The notes under the pieces were generated by a model. It saw only the letters and a list, made by a program, of their open reading frames with translations, made no database searches and was not told the DNA's origin. DNA of 64,000 bases, from NCBI GenBank assembly GCA_949987565.1, contig OX465109.1, positions 15,331,400 through 15,395,399 on the forward strand, in the 5' to 3' direction. Made by a program: the position numbers and the translations under genes. The stretch is from Luidia sarsii (Eukaryota > Echinodermata > Asteroidea > Paxillosida > Luidiidae). This document shows positions 13,550 through 24,572 of the stretch, one piece after another (position 1 is the first letter of the stretch; each line of letters starts with the position of its first letter).

Positions 13550-13600
13550 TCTGCCTCTACCTTTGAGAAAGGTCCTGCTAGGATCGAAACGTCAGGCCCA
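13550..13600 (+). repeat. Penelope-like/hammerhead-like terminal motif remnant
   Basis: TTTGAGAAAGGTCCTGCTAG followed by GATCGAAACGTCAGG. A 6-bp stem (GGTCCT/AGGATC) with a 3-base loop is followed by GAAACGTC, the layout seen at ends of Penelope-like elements. The CTGATGA half is degenerate (TTTGAGA), so not an active ribozyme. Confidence 0.35.
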
Positions 13601-14358
13601 CTAAATTTTGAGATTTGCATTTTGGTAATTTTAGTCAGTAAGCAGTTTGCAACATTTGAGTATGTCACTCTAAGCAAAAGTGCAATTTCGTTTGGTTTCA
13701 TTATTTTGCACCATACCTAATTTGGGAAAAGGTGTCTCCAAAAATTGCCATCATTTGCATCATCAGTTCAATTCATCTGATTCTTAGAAGACCATACTCA
13801 GAGGGTCCTGACAGTAATTTGAATTGATGACGTCAGCAGGTGTTATGTTACGTTGCATTAAAGAAGCATTTTTACCCCATTGGATTTGTACACGTTTTGT
13901 AACTGTATTGCGCTGAATGACTAAGGGTTCTGAACTTTTGCTGAGAATTACAGGGAGAAGGAAAGAGAAATCGTATATTTTACGTCTTATTCTCTTGGAA
14001 ATATAACCGAGGGTCCATATCATATGAAGTCATATTTCATAAAAAAAATGTTAGATTGAGCACAAATCAGGTGACATGAATATAAAGGAACTGCATTTGT
14101 ATAAAGGTTTAGTGCATGTATTTGAATGTCAATACTGCGGCACTCCTTCACTTGACTGATTAGTATTAGGTGCACATTTGAGTCCATCGCCGTTAGTTGC
14201 TATTTGACAAAACTCGTTCCTGTCACTTCATCAGCCGTCACGTGACATGAGATTAAAGTTCAGAATGACATCAGAATTTGTACCATTTGATCATCAGCTT
14301 CGGGTGGTCTTCAAACAAATTTGAAATTTTAATGTGTTACATTATCATGTGATGCGTC

Positions 14359-15165
14359 ACGTGACATTGTTGCTTCAGGTTGAAACTTTGCTTGAGTTCA
14401 GAACCGAAAATACTAAAGGTAAAATTTAACTGACATGATTTTCACTTCACGTCAAACCTCGCTAACATTTTGACTTGAACATTTCTACATGTATGCAATT
14501 AATTCATGTACTGCGAAAAAGTTTGTGTTTGTCCACAAACACGTTTCTAGTTTTGAGTGTTTGACCTATGAAAGTATATTAGTGTTCTGCACCCTTTACT
14601 CGCCACGAAATTTAAAAGCACGCCGCCAACGGCCATGCCCCTTCATTTTAATCCGGTTCGCCTATTTAGGTGTAAGATGTCCTTAACTGTTGCGTAATAC
14701 ACGTGGCCTTGTGTGAATGACGCTCGACTGCTAACGTGTAGGTTAGTGGTTCGATTCCGAGGGTGTTTTTCACTTATTTTTTCTCAGCACGATCGTGCAG
14801 TATAAGGTGTTTAAAAAACTCCCGCAAACACCAACGTCGCATGTGGCGCATCTCGATGGGTCGCTGTGATGCTGGGACTGTCCTCATAATCCAGGTTCGC
14901 GCCTTCGTACAGGAACACAATGCTTTTGGTCGACTCGGCGGCCAAGGTTTAGGGGCCGCTGTGTTTCCTCCCTCACATGGCGCAGGGTCTACGGGCCTAT
15001 ATGGATGGGGGCAGGGAAGGAGGTGCGGTTGACCGGTACCGAGGCCCTAAGAGCTCTTATAGATCCGTGCACACGGGACAATCCTGGAGGTCCCGGGAGA
15101 TCTGAAAGCTTGGTCTGACACCGCATAACTTTTTCTCTTCCAAGCTTTTGATTTTTGTTAAGTGA
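14359..15165 (-). repeat. Right arm of palindrome, outer part
   Basis: Mirror of 5355-6220. 14380-14580 matches the non-monomer arm sequence at 5966-6175, for example CGTTTCTAGTTTTGAGTGTT at 14541-14560. Confidence 0.85.
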
Positions 15166-15335
15166 ATTTTACTTTTCTTTGTTATTTCGTTGCCCTACTC
15201 ATAGTTTTGCCATCACAGTTTTTACATTTGCACGAGATATATCTGTCACACGCCGAATACTGTTGTCAATTTTCGGAGAATTCTGATTCAGTCAAATTGG
15301 TGATATTTTAGGCTTTACACGATTAAGGTGTCTCA
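14580..15335 (-). repeat. Diverged half-monomer of the satellite, inverse orientation
   Basis: Mirror of the half-copy at 5355-5965, extending about 170 bp further (15165-15335) into monomer sequence: GTTATTTCGTTGCCCTACTC and the CGCCGAATACTGTTGTCAAT region. The extension shows that the palindrome was built from a longer monomer copy than the left arm retains. Confidence 0.85.
14703..14770 (+). ncRNA. tRNA-like pol III module in right outer arm
   Basis: GTGGCCTTGTGTGAATGACG at 14703, B box GGTTCGATTCC at 14748-14758, then GAGGGTG and T5 at 14766-14770. Boxes and terminator are intact although the surrounding half-monomer is strongly diverged. Confidence 0.55.
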
Positions 15336-15351
15336 CATACTATCATTTTTT

Positions 15352-15522
15352 AGCTGTTTTGGTCTTTCCGAAACAGCTCTTGTTTTCATTCTGGTTATTT
15401 TTCCTATTCATTTTTTTAGCCGTTTCGGTCTTCCGAAACAGCTTTTGTTTTCGTTCTGGCTTTTTTTCTCTATTCCTTGTTTTTCTTGTTATTTTAGCTG
15501 TTTCTGATTTTCCGAAACAGCT
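15352..15522. repeat. Three spaced copies of a strong hairpin
   Basis: 15352-15378, 15418-15443 and 15496-15522 each read AGC(T/C)GTTT....CCGAAACAGCT, 8-11 bp stems with tiny loops. They are separated by similar T-rich linkers (TTTTGTTTTC-TTCTGG), giving periods of 66 and 78 bp. Confidence 0.85.
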
Positions 15523-16375
15523 TATTTTTTGTTTTTGTTATTACTTTTCCGTTAGCGTGTAGACGGTGCACAATTGACGCGTGTTTGCTGCAAGTTCTGC
15601 GATTCCGACAGATCCTGGGAAGAAAATAGGTTTCATTTGGAAGGATTTTCTCCTTCATCAAGAGGCGGCACTAGCACAAGCAGTGACGATGATTTATAAA
15701 ATGAAGAGGGGTGAAAATGTCCGCAGTGCTGAGCCATATTGATTCGATCCCTTGGCAGCGAACAGAGGCGCCGAGGGCCGATGGACGCGATATCCCAGTC
15801 CCACGAACAGCCAGCGAATGATCGGCTGTTGAACAATCACTGGTACAATCATGTTTTTTTTATGAATGAGCTTTAGACCAATTGTTTATAGCCATGCACT
15901 CAGGTTTGGTTTTTGGGGTGAATTGAATGTAAGACATTCTGTATTACGGTCCAAGTTACTCAGACTAATACCATGACATAGTGAAGTCTTTCAAAAGCCT
16001 TTTGTATTGAAGCCTTTCAGTCAGAGCGCGTTCTTTACGAAGCGGACCTACTCGCGTCGGGTTGAAAAGACGGAGGCATACTCCCGGATTTTTGCTAGAG
16101 TTTCGACTACAACCACCAACCGAGTCTATAGTTGTTTTTTGCTGAATGATTTTATGATGCAGGCATATATTCTGAAGTCCAAAATTAACAAACGGGGGAT
16201 TTGATGGACCATGGTAGAGGCCCGCTTTAACTTGACTGACTTCGTATTAGTGCATCAACCCTAGTTGCTATTGGACAAAACTATGGTTTTTTTGGCTTTT
16301 CCGTCTCAACTGAAAAGGCATATCTTTTGTTCTGATTGGCTTTTTCCGTCTTCTTGGTCCAAAAAATCCCATAGA
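15523..16375. other. Unassigned stretch
   Basis: No gene supported. A 67-codon minus-strand frame at 15836-15633 is moderately GC-rich but unrecognised. 16225-16285 resembles 14145-14215 (TTGACTGA, AGTTGCTATT-GACAAAACT). Confidence 0.5.
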
Positions 16376-16580
16376 CAAAGCACGGGTGCATTCTAATCAG
16401 TTGTTGAGCAATCATGAAAAGACTGTTCTTACCAAAACGTGGCCAAAACATTGTCCCTGAGGTCTATTAGTGCCACGCACAATGACACTATTGTTACGTC
16501 ATCACGTGGAACGTGACAGCGCTTTCAAGGGGCAAATTATCAAACTCCATTATAAACAACAGTGCAATTTTGTTTGGTTG
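16376..16580. repeat. Dispersed repeat, copy 2
   Basis: Second copy of the sequence at 13355-13548, same orientation, lying directly before the satellite. Its CACGTG site is followed by GAACGTGAC, not GAC. Confidence 0.85.
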
Positions 16581-16616
16581 TTTCAAATTCACATTTTTCA
16601 CATTCAATTCACGATA

Positions 16617-16655
16617 TTCGGTTTGTTGCTTGTTTCTTTTGGCTTTAGTGCGCTG
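16617..16655 (-). repeat. Inverted monomer scrap at the array edge
   Basis: GGTTTGTTGCTTGTTTCTTT then TGGCTTTAGTGCGCTGC is the reverse complement of the monomer block GCAGCGTACTAAAGCCGAAA. It abuts the first forward monomer sequence. Confidence 0.8.
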
Positions 16656-17286
16656 CACAGCGATGTTGCTGGTTGCGATGTTTCTCGTGCCGAGAAAAAA
16701 ATTTATTGAATAAGGTGTCCCGAGGAATCGAACCGCGTGCTTACAGGTTGATAGCCGAGCGTTCTCACACAAGGCCACTTTGCACTGCGTAAGACGTCTA
16801 ACGCTTTAAAGGGCAACCCGGATTATATGGGGCTCTGACGTTGGCGGCGGGCTTCTGGACTTTATTGTCATCGAGTTTAAAACGAGGGAAGCAGACTAAA
16901 GCCGAAAGAAACAAGCAACAAACCCTCAAAAACATCCACAAGAATGAAAAGGTGAAGGGTTGGGCTAGATTTCTCTGGAAGGCTGTGGAACCAGGAATCT
17001 CAACATTCGGTGAGCAAGTTGCCTACACGGATTAACATGTTAATCGTGTGCAGCCTGAAATATCACCAGTTTGAATGAATCAGAATTCTCCGAAAATAAT
17101 AAAGCAGTATTCGACATGTGACAGATATATTTCGTGCAAATGTCCAAACCGTCATGGGCAAAGCTAGGGTAGGGCAACGAAATAACAAAGAAAAGAAAGT
17201 ATATTTTAATTGTCTAATTTCGTAGAAATTATCAATAAAAAAAAAATCAAAAGCTTGGCGGAGAAAAAGTTATACGGTGTCAGACC
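16656..17286 (+). repeat. Edge copy (unit 0), doubly deleted
   Basis: Starts inside the monomer at GCGATGTTGCTGGTTGCG and lacks about 450 bp (GAATGAAAA joined to GGTGAAGGG, about 16950) and about 90 bp (CTCTGGAAGG joined to CTGTGGAACC, about 16980). The most diverged unit, as expected at an array edge. Confidence 0.9.
16714..16778 (-). ncRNA. tRNA-like module, unit 0
   Basis: B box GGTTCGATTCC intact; the following T run is interrupted (reads CTTATTC), so the pol III terminator is lost. Confidence 0.45.
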
Positions 17287-18741
17287 AAGCTTTCAGAACT
17301 CCCAGGATCGCTAAGAGTCGTAGCGTGTGCACGGGTATATATAGAGCTCTTCTGGTCTCGGTAGCTGTCCACCACACATCCTCCCCTGCCCTCATCAATA
17401 TTAGGCCGTAGACCCATGCGCCAAGTGAGGGAGGAAACACAGCGACCCCTAGACCTTGGCCGCCGAGTCGACCAAAAGCATGGTGTCCCTGTACGAAGAC
17501 GGAAACCTGGATGATGAGGACAGTCCCAGCATTGCAGCGACTCATGTGGATGCGCCACCTGCGATGTTGCTGGTTGCGGATGTTTTTAAAACACCTTAAG
17601 GTGCAGGATCGCGCCGAGAAAAATAATTTAATTGAAAAAGGTGTCCCAAGGATTCGAACCCCGTATTTACAGGTTGGTAGGCGAGCGTTTTTACACGATG
17701 CCACTTTGCTCTGCGTAAGATTTTCTGACGTCTAACGCTTTAATGGGCAACCCGGTTTATAAGGGGCTCTGCCGTTGGCGGCGGGCTTCTGGACTTCATT
17801 GTCATCGAGTTTAAAACGAGGACAGCGGACTAATGTCGAAAGAAACAAGCAACAACCCCAAGAAAACATCCACAAGAATGAAAACAAAAATCAAGGGAAT
17901 TAACGTGGAATTCTTTCGTTTACGGGAGACTCGCAATTTCGGTGGAAATTGTCTCTTGAAACTTGACTGGTGTAAAGACTGATCAAAAGTGGAACGTATT
18001 CTTTCTTTGACGTATCCTGTATATCAAACCGAAGCAACCTGGTTTCTTTGAAAGGCTATGTATTGAGGGCGCTATTCCGACTTAACGGTCATGCTTCCGC
18101 CAAGTTATTAGGGTGTCATCCGTAACACACACGCGCAAAATAGTGCGCGTTATTGGTGGATATGGGTCGCACAGTGATTTGTCGTTATTTTGATTTGATA
18201 ATAATATCAAAAATTGTTAGTGACAGCTTGATACTAAAAAAGAAAGATAGGATTTGGCGATTGCGAAACATTGATAAAGCTACATATATCTTACTTACCC
18301 AGGGGCGGATTAATTTCAAAACAACTATTATGGTGAAATTAGCTAGATTTCTCTGGAAGGTGTCAGCCGAGACGATGGTGAGCAAAGAGAGGCAACTCGT
18401 GTAAATAGACTCCAAAGGCCCCTGATTAAAGAAAAGCTGTGGAACTTGGAATCTCAACATTGGGTGAGCAAGTTGCCGACACGGATTAACATGTTTATCG
18501 TGTGAAGCCTGAATGATCACCAGTTTGAATGAATCAGAATTCTCCGAAAATAATAAAGCAGTATTCGACATGTGACAGATATTTTTCGTGCAAATGTCCA
18601 AACTGTCATGGGCAAAGCTAGGGTTAGGGCAACGAAATAACAAAGAAAAGAAAGTATATTTTAATTTTCTACTTTCATAGAAATTATCAATCAAACAAAA
18701 ATCAAAAGCTTGGCAGAGAAAAAATTATACGGTGTCAGACC
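17287..18741 (+). repeat. Satellite unit 1
   Basis: 1455 bp. Diverged from the interior: own AT-rich half (CCCAGGGGCGG near 18300), B box GGTTCGAATCC intact. Confidence 0.97.
17640..17704 (-). ncRNA. tRNA-like module, unit 1
   Basis: Consensus B box variant GGTTCGAATCC, then GGGACACC and T5. A box region decayed (GTGGCATCGTGT). Confidence 0.45.
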
Positions 18742-20199
18742 AAGCTTTCAGACCTCCCAGGATAGCTAGAGTCGTAGCGTGTGCACGGGTCTATATAGAG
18801 CTCTTCTGGTTTCGGTAGTGGTCCACCACACATCCTTCCCTGCCCTCATCAATATTAGGCCGTAGACCCATGCGCCATGTGAGGGAAGAAACACAGCGAC
18901 CCCTAGACCTTGGCCGCCGAGTCGACCAAAAGCATGGTGTCCCTGTACGAAGACGCAAACCTGGATGATGAGGACAGTCCCAGCATTGCAGCGACTCATG
19001 TGGATGCGCCACCTGCGATGTTGCTGGTTGCGGATGTTTTTAAAACACCTTAAGCTGCAGGATCGCGCCGAGAAAAAATAATTTAATTGAAAAAGGTGTC
19101 CCAAGGAATCGAACCCCGTACTGACAGGTTGGTAGCCCAGCGTTCTTACACAAGGCCACTTTGCTCTGCGTAAGATTTTCTGACGTCTAACGTTTTAATG
19201 GGCAACCCGGATTATAAGGGGCTCTGCCGGTGGCGGCGGGCTTCTGGACTTCATTGTCATCGAGTTTAAATCGAGGGCAGCATACTAAAGCCGAAAGAAA
19301 CAAGCAACAAACCATCATAAACATCCACAAGAATGAAAAGAAAAATCAAGGGAATTAACGTGGAATTCTTTCGTTTACGGGAGACTCGGAATTTCGGTGG
19401 AAATTGTCCCTTGAAACTTGACTGGTGTAAAGACTGATCAAAAGTGGAACGTATTCTTTCTTTGACGTATCCTGTATATCAAACCAAAGCAACCTGGTTT
19501 CTTTGAAAGGCTATGTATTGAGGGCGCTATTCCGACTTAACGGCCATGCTTCCGCCAAGTCGTTAGGGTGTCATCCGTCACACACACGCGCAAAATAGTG
19601 CGCGTTATTGGTGGATATGGGTCGCACAGTCATTTGTTGTTATTTTGATTTGATAATAATATCAAAAATTGTTAGTGACGGATTGATACTAAAAAAAGAA
19701 AGATAGGATTTGGCGATTGCAAAACATTGATTAAGCTACGTATATCTTACCTACATTGGTGCGGATTAATTCCAATACAACTACTATGGTGAAGGGTTGG
19801 GCTAGATTTCTCTGGAAGGTGTCAGCCGAGACGATGGTGAGCAAAGAGAGGCAACTCGTGTAAATAGACTCCAAAGGCCCCTGATTAAAGAAAAGCTGTG
19901 GAACCAGGAATCTCAACATTCGGTGAGCAAGTTGCCGACACGGATTAACATGTTTATCGTGTGAAGCCTGAATAATCACCACTTTGAATGAATCAGAATT
20001 CTCCGAAAATAATAAAACAGTATTCGGCATGTGACAGATATATTTCCTGCAAATGTCCGAACTGTCACGGGAAAAGATAGGAGTAGGGCAACGAAATAAC
20101 AAACAAAAGAAAGTATATTTTATTTTTCTAATTTCGTAGTAAATATCAATCAAACAAAATCAAAAGCTTGGCAGAGAAAAAGTTATACTGTGTCAGACC
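18742..20199 (+). repeat. Satellite unit 2
   Basis: 1458 bp, form N. Shares the private marker GCCGGTGGCGG (about 19227) with unit 4 only; other units have GCCGTTGGCGG. B box intact. Confidence 0.97.
19095..19159 (-). ncRNA. tRNA-like module, unit 2
   Basis: A box TGGCCTTGTGT, B box GGTTCGATTCC and T5 terminator all present. Confidence 0.5.
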
Positions 20200-21657
20200 A
20201 AGCTTTCAGACCTCCCAGGACCCCTAGAGTCGTACCGTGTGCACGGGTCTATATAGAGCTCTTCTGGTCTCGGTAGCGGTCCACCATACATCCTTCCCTG
20301 CCCTCATCAATATTAGGCCGTAGACCCATTCGCCGAGTGAGGGAGGAAACACAGCGACCCCTAGACCTTGGCGGCCGAGTCGACCAAAAGCATGGTGTCC
20401 CTGTACGAAGACCCAAACCTGGATGATGAGGACAGTCCCAGCATTGCAGAGACTCATGTGGATGCACCACCAGCGATGTTGCTGGTTGCGAATGTTTTTA
20501 AAACAACTTAAGCTGCAGGATCGTCCCGGGAAAAATAATTTAATTGAAAAAGGTGTCCCAAAAAATCGAACCCCGTACTGACAGGTTGGTAGCCGAGAGT
20601 TCTTACACAAGGCCACTTTGCTCTGCGTAAGATTTTCTGACGTCTAACGTTTTAATGGGCAACCCGGATTATAAGGGGCTCTGCCGTTGGCGGCGGGCTT
20701 CTGGATTTCATTGTCATCGAGTTTAAATCGAGGGCAGCGTACTAAAGCCGAAAGGAACAAGCAACAAACCCTCATAAACATCCACAAGAATGAAAACAAA
20801 AATCAAGGGAATTAACGTGGAATTCTTTCGTTTACGGGAGATTGGGAATTTCGGTGGAAATTGTCCCTTGAAACTTGACTGGTGTAAAGACTGATCAAAT
20901 GTGGAACATATTCTTTCTTTGACGTATCCTGTATATCAAACCGAAGCAATCTGGTTTCTTTGAAAGGCTATGTATTGAGGGCGCTATTCCGACTTAACGG
21001 TCATGCTTCCGCCAAGTCGTTAGGGTGTCATCCGTCACACACACGCGCAAAATAGTGCGCGTTATTGGTGGATATGGGTCGCACAGTGATTTGTTGATAT
21101 TTTGATTTGATAATGATATCACAAATTGTTAGTGACGGATTGATACTATAAAAAGAAAGATAGGATTTGTGCGATTGCAAAACACTAATAAAGCTACGTA
21201 TATCTTACCTACCTTGGGGCGGATTAATTTCAAAATAACTACTATGGTGAAGGATTGGGCTAGATTTCTCTGGAAGGTGTCAGCCGAGACGATGGTGAGC
21301 AAAGAGAGGCAACTCGTGTAAATAGATTTCAAAGGCCCCTGATTAAAGAAAAGCTGTGGAACCAGGAATCTCAACATTCGGTGAGCAAGTTGCCGACACG
21401 GATTAACATGTTTATCGTGTGAAGCCTGAATAATCACCACTTTGAATGTATCAGAATTCTCCGAAAATAATAAAACAGTATTCGGCATGTGACAGATATA
21501 TTTCCTGCAAATGTCCGAACTGTCACGGGAAAAGATAGGAGTAGTGCAACGAAATAACAAAGAAAAGAAAGTATAATTTATTTTTCTAATTTCGTAGTAA
21601 ATATCAATCAAACAAAATCAAAAGCTTGGCAGAGAAAAAGTTATACTGTGTCAGACC
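20200..21657 (+). repeat. Satellite unit 3
   Basis: 1458 bp, form T. B box lost (GGTTCGATTTT). Paired with unit 5 in the 2-unit repeat. Confidence 0.97.
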
Positions 21658-23115
21658 AAGCTTTCAGACCTCCCAGGACCCCTAGAGTCGTACCGTGTGC
21701 ACGGGTCTATATAGAGCTCAACTGGTCTCGGTAGCGGTCCACCAAACATCCTTCCCTGCCCTCATCAATATTAGGCCGTAGACCCATGCGCCATGTGAGG
21801 GAAGAAACACAGCGACCCCTAGACGTTGGCCGCCGAGTCGACCAAAAGCATGGTGTCCCTGTACGAAGACGCAAACCTGGATGATGAGGACAGTCCCAGC
21901 ATTGCAGTGACTCATGTGGATGCGCCACCTGCGATGTTGCTGGTTGCGGATGTTTTTAAAACACCTTAAGCTGCAGGATCGCGCCGAGAAAAAATAATTT
22001 AATTGAAAAAGTTGTCCCAAGGAATCAAACCCCGTACTGACAGGTTGGTAGCCGAGCGTTCTTACACAAGGCCACTTTGCTCTCCGTAAGATTTTCTGAC
22101 GTCTAACGTTTTAATGGGCAACCCGGATTATAAGGGGCTCTGCCGGTGGCGGCGGGCTTCTGGACTTCATTGTCATCGAGTTTAAATCGAGGGCAGCATA
22201 CTAAAGCCGAAAGAAACAAGCAACAAACCATCATAAACATCCACAAGAATGAAAAGAAAAATCAAGGGAATTAACGTGGAATTCTTTCGTTTACGGGAGA
22301 CTCGGAATTTCGGTGGAAATTGTCCCTTGAAACTTGACTGGTGTAAAGACTGATCAAAAGTGGAACGTATTCTTTCTTTGACGTATCCTGTATATCAAAC
22401 CAAAGCAACCTGGTTTCTTTGAAAGGCTATGTATTGAGGGCGCTATTCCGACTTAACGGCCATGCTTCCGCCAAGTCGTTAGGGTGTCATCCGTCACACA
22501 CACGCGCAAAATAGTGCGCGTTATTGGTGGATATGGGTCGCACAGTCATTTGTTGTTATTTTGATTTGATAATAATATCAAAAATTGTTAGTGACGGATT
22601 GATACTAAAAAAAGAAAGATAGGATTTGGCGATTGCAAAACATTGATTAAGCTACGTATATCTTACCTACATTGGTGCGGATTAATTCCAATACAACTAC
22701 TATGGTGAAGGGTTGGGCTAGATTTCTCTGGAAGGTGTCAGCCGAGACGATGGTGAGCAAAGAGAGGCAACTCGTGTAAATAGACTCCAAAGGCCCCTGA
22801 TTAAAGAAAAGCTGTGGAACCAGGAATCTCAACATTCGGTGAGCAAGTTGCCGACACGGATTAACATGTTTATCGTGTGAAGCCTGAATAATCACCACTT
22901 TGAATGAATCAGAATTCTCCGAAAATAATAAAACAGTATTCGGCATGTGACAGATATATTTCCTGCAAATGTCCGAACTGTCACGGGAAAAGATAGGAGT
23001 AGGGCAACGAAATAACAAACAAAAGAAAGTATATTTTATTTTTCTAATTTCGTAGTAAATATCAATCAAACAAAATCAAAAGCTTGGCAGAGAAAAAGTT
23101 ATACTGTGTCAGACC
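21658..23115 (+). repeat. Satellite unit 4
   Basis: 1458 bp, form N. Near-copy of unit 2 with GCCGGTGGCGG (about 22143). B box mutated to GGTTTGATTCC. Confidence 0.97.
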
Positions 23116-24572
23116 AAGCTTTCAGACCTCCCAGGACCCCTAGAGTCGTACCGTGTGCACGGGTCTATATAGAGCTCTTCTGGTCTCGGTAGCGGTCCAC
23201 CATACATCCTTCCCTGCCCTCATCAATATTAGGCCGTAGACCCATTCGCCGAGTGAGGGAGGAAACACAGCGACCCCTAGACCTTGGCGGCCGAGTCGAC
23301 CAAAAGCATGGTGTCCCTGTACGAAGACCCAAACCTGGATGATGAGGACAGTCCCAGCATTGCAGAGACTCATGTGGATGCACCACCAGCGATGTTGCTG
23401 GTTGCGAATGTTTTTAAAACAACTTAAGCTGCAGGATCGTCCCGGGAAAAATAATTTAATTGAAAAAGGTGTCCCAAAAAATCGAACCCCGTACTGACAG
23501 GTTGGTAGCCGAGAGTTCTTACACAAGGCCACTTTGCTCTGCGTAAGATTTTCTGACGTCTAACGTTTTAATGGGCAACCCGGATTATAAGGGGCTCTGC
23601 CGTTGGCGGCGGGCTTCTGGATTTCATTGTCATCGAGTTTAAATCGAGGGCAGCGTACTAAAGCCGAAAGGAACAAGCAACAAACCCTCATAAACATCCA
23701 CAAGAATGAAAACAAAAATCAAGGGAATTAACGTGGAATTCTTTCGTTTACGGGAGATTGGGAATTTCGGTGGAAATTGTCCCTTGAAACTTGACTGGTG
23801 TAAAGACTGATCAAAAGTGGAACGTATTCTTTCTTTGACGTATCCTGTATATCAAACCAAAGCAACCTGGTTTCTTTGAAAGGCTATGTATTGAGGGCGC
23901 TATTCCGACTTAACGGCCATGCTTCCGCCAAGTCGTTAGGGTGTCATCCGTCACACACACGCGCAAAATAGTGCGCGTTATTGGTGGATATGGGTCGCAC
24001 AGTCATTTGTTGTTATTTTGATTTGATAATAATATCAAAAATTGTTAGTGACGGATTGATACTAAAAAAAGAAAGATAGGATTTGGCGATTGCAAAACAT
24101 TGATTAAGCTACGTATATCTTACCTACATTGGTGCGGATTAATTCCAATACAACTACTATGGTGAAGGGTTGGGCTAGATTTCTCTGGAAGGTGTCAGCC
24201 GAGACGATGGTGAGCAAAGAGAGGCAACTCGTGTAAATAGACTCCAAAGGCCCCTGATTAAAGAAAAGCTGTGGAACCAGGAATCTCAACATTCGGTGAG
24301 CAAGTTGCCGACACGGATTAACATGTTTATCGTGTGAAGCCTGAATAATCACCACTTTGAATGAATCAGAATTCTCCGAAAATTATAAAACAGTATTCGG
24401 CATGTGACAGATATATTTCCTGCAAATGTCCGAACTGTCACGGGAAAAGATAGGAGTAGGGCAACGAAATAACAAACAAAAGAAAGTATATTTTATTTTT
24501 CTAATTTCGTAGTAAATATCAATCAAACAAAATCAAAAGCTTGGCAGAGAAAAAGTTATACTGTGTCAGACC
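23116..24572 (+). repeat. Satellite unit 5
   Basis: 1457 bp. First half nearly identical to unit 3 but second half form N, so a recombinant. A base change at about 24383 (AATTATAAAAC) truncates the open frame seen in sister units. Confidence 0.97.

Larger units (their letters stand above)
11800..14358. other. 2.56-kb segment present only in the right arm
   Basis: Interrupts arm homology precisely: the left arm reads AACGTGGTTG-ACGTGACATT continuously (in reverse), whereas the right arm has these 2.56 kb between the halves. No terminal inverted repeats and no clear target duplication. Inside are direct repeats, a monomer scrap, a Penelope-like motif and an unrecognised 79-codon minus-strand frame (14023-13784). 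Either an insertion on the right or a deletion on the left. Confidence 0.7.

Noticed and set aside
5355..15335. LTR retrotransposon with LTRs as the repeated arms
   Set aside because: The arms are inverted, not direct, and no gag-pol order, primer site or polypurine tract was seen.
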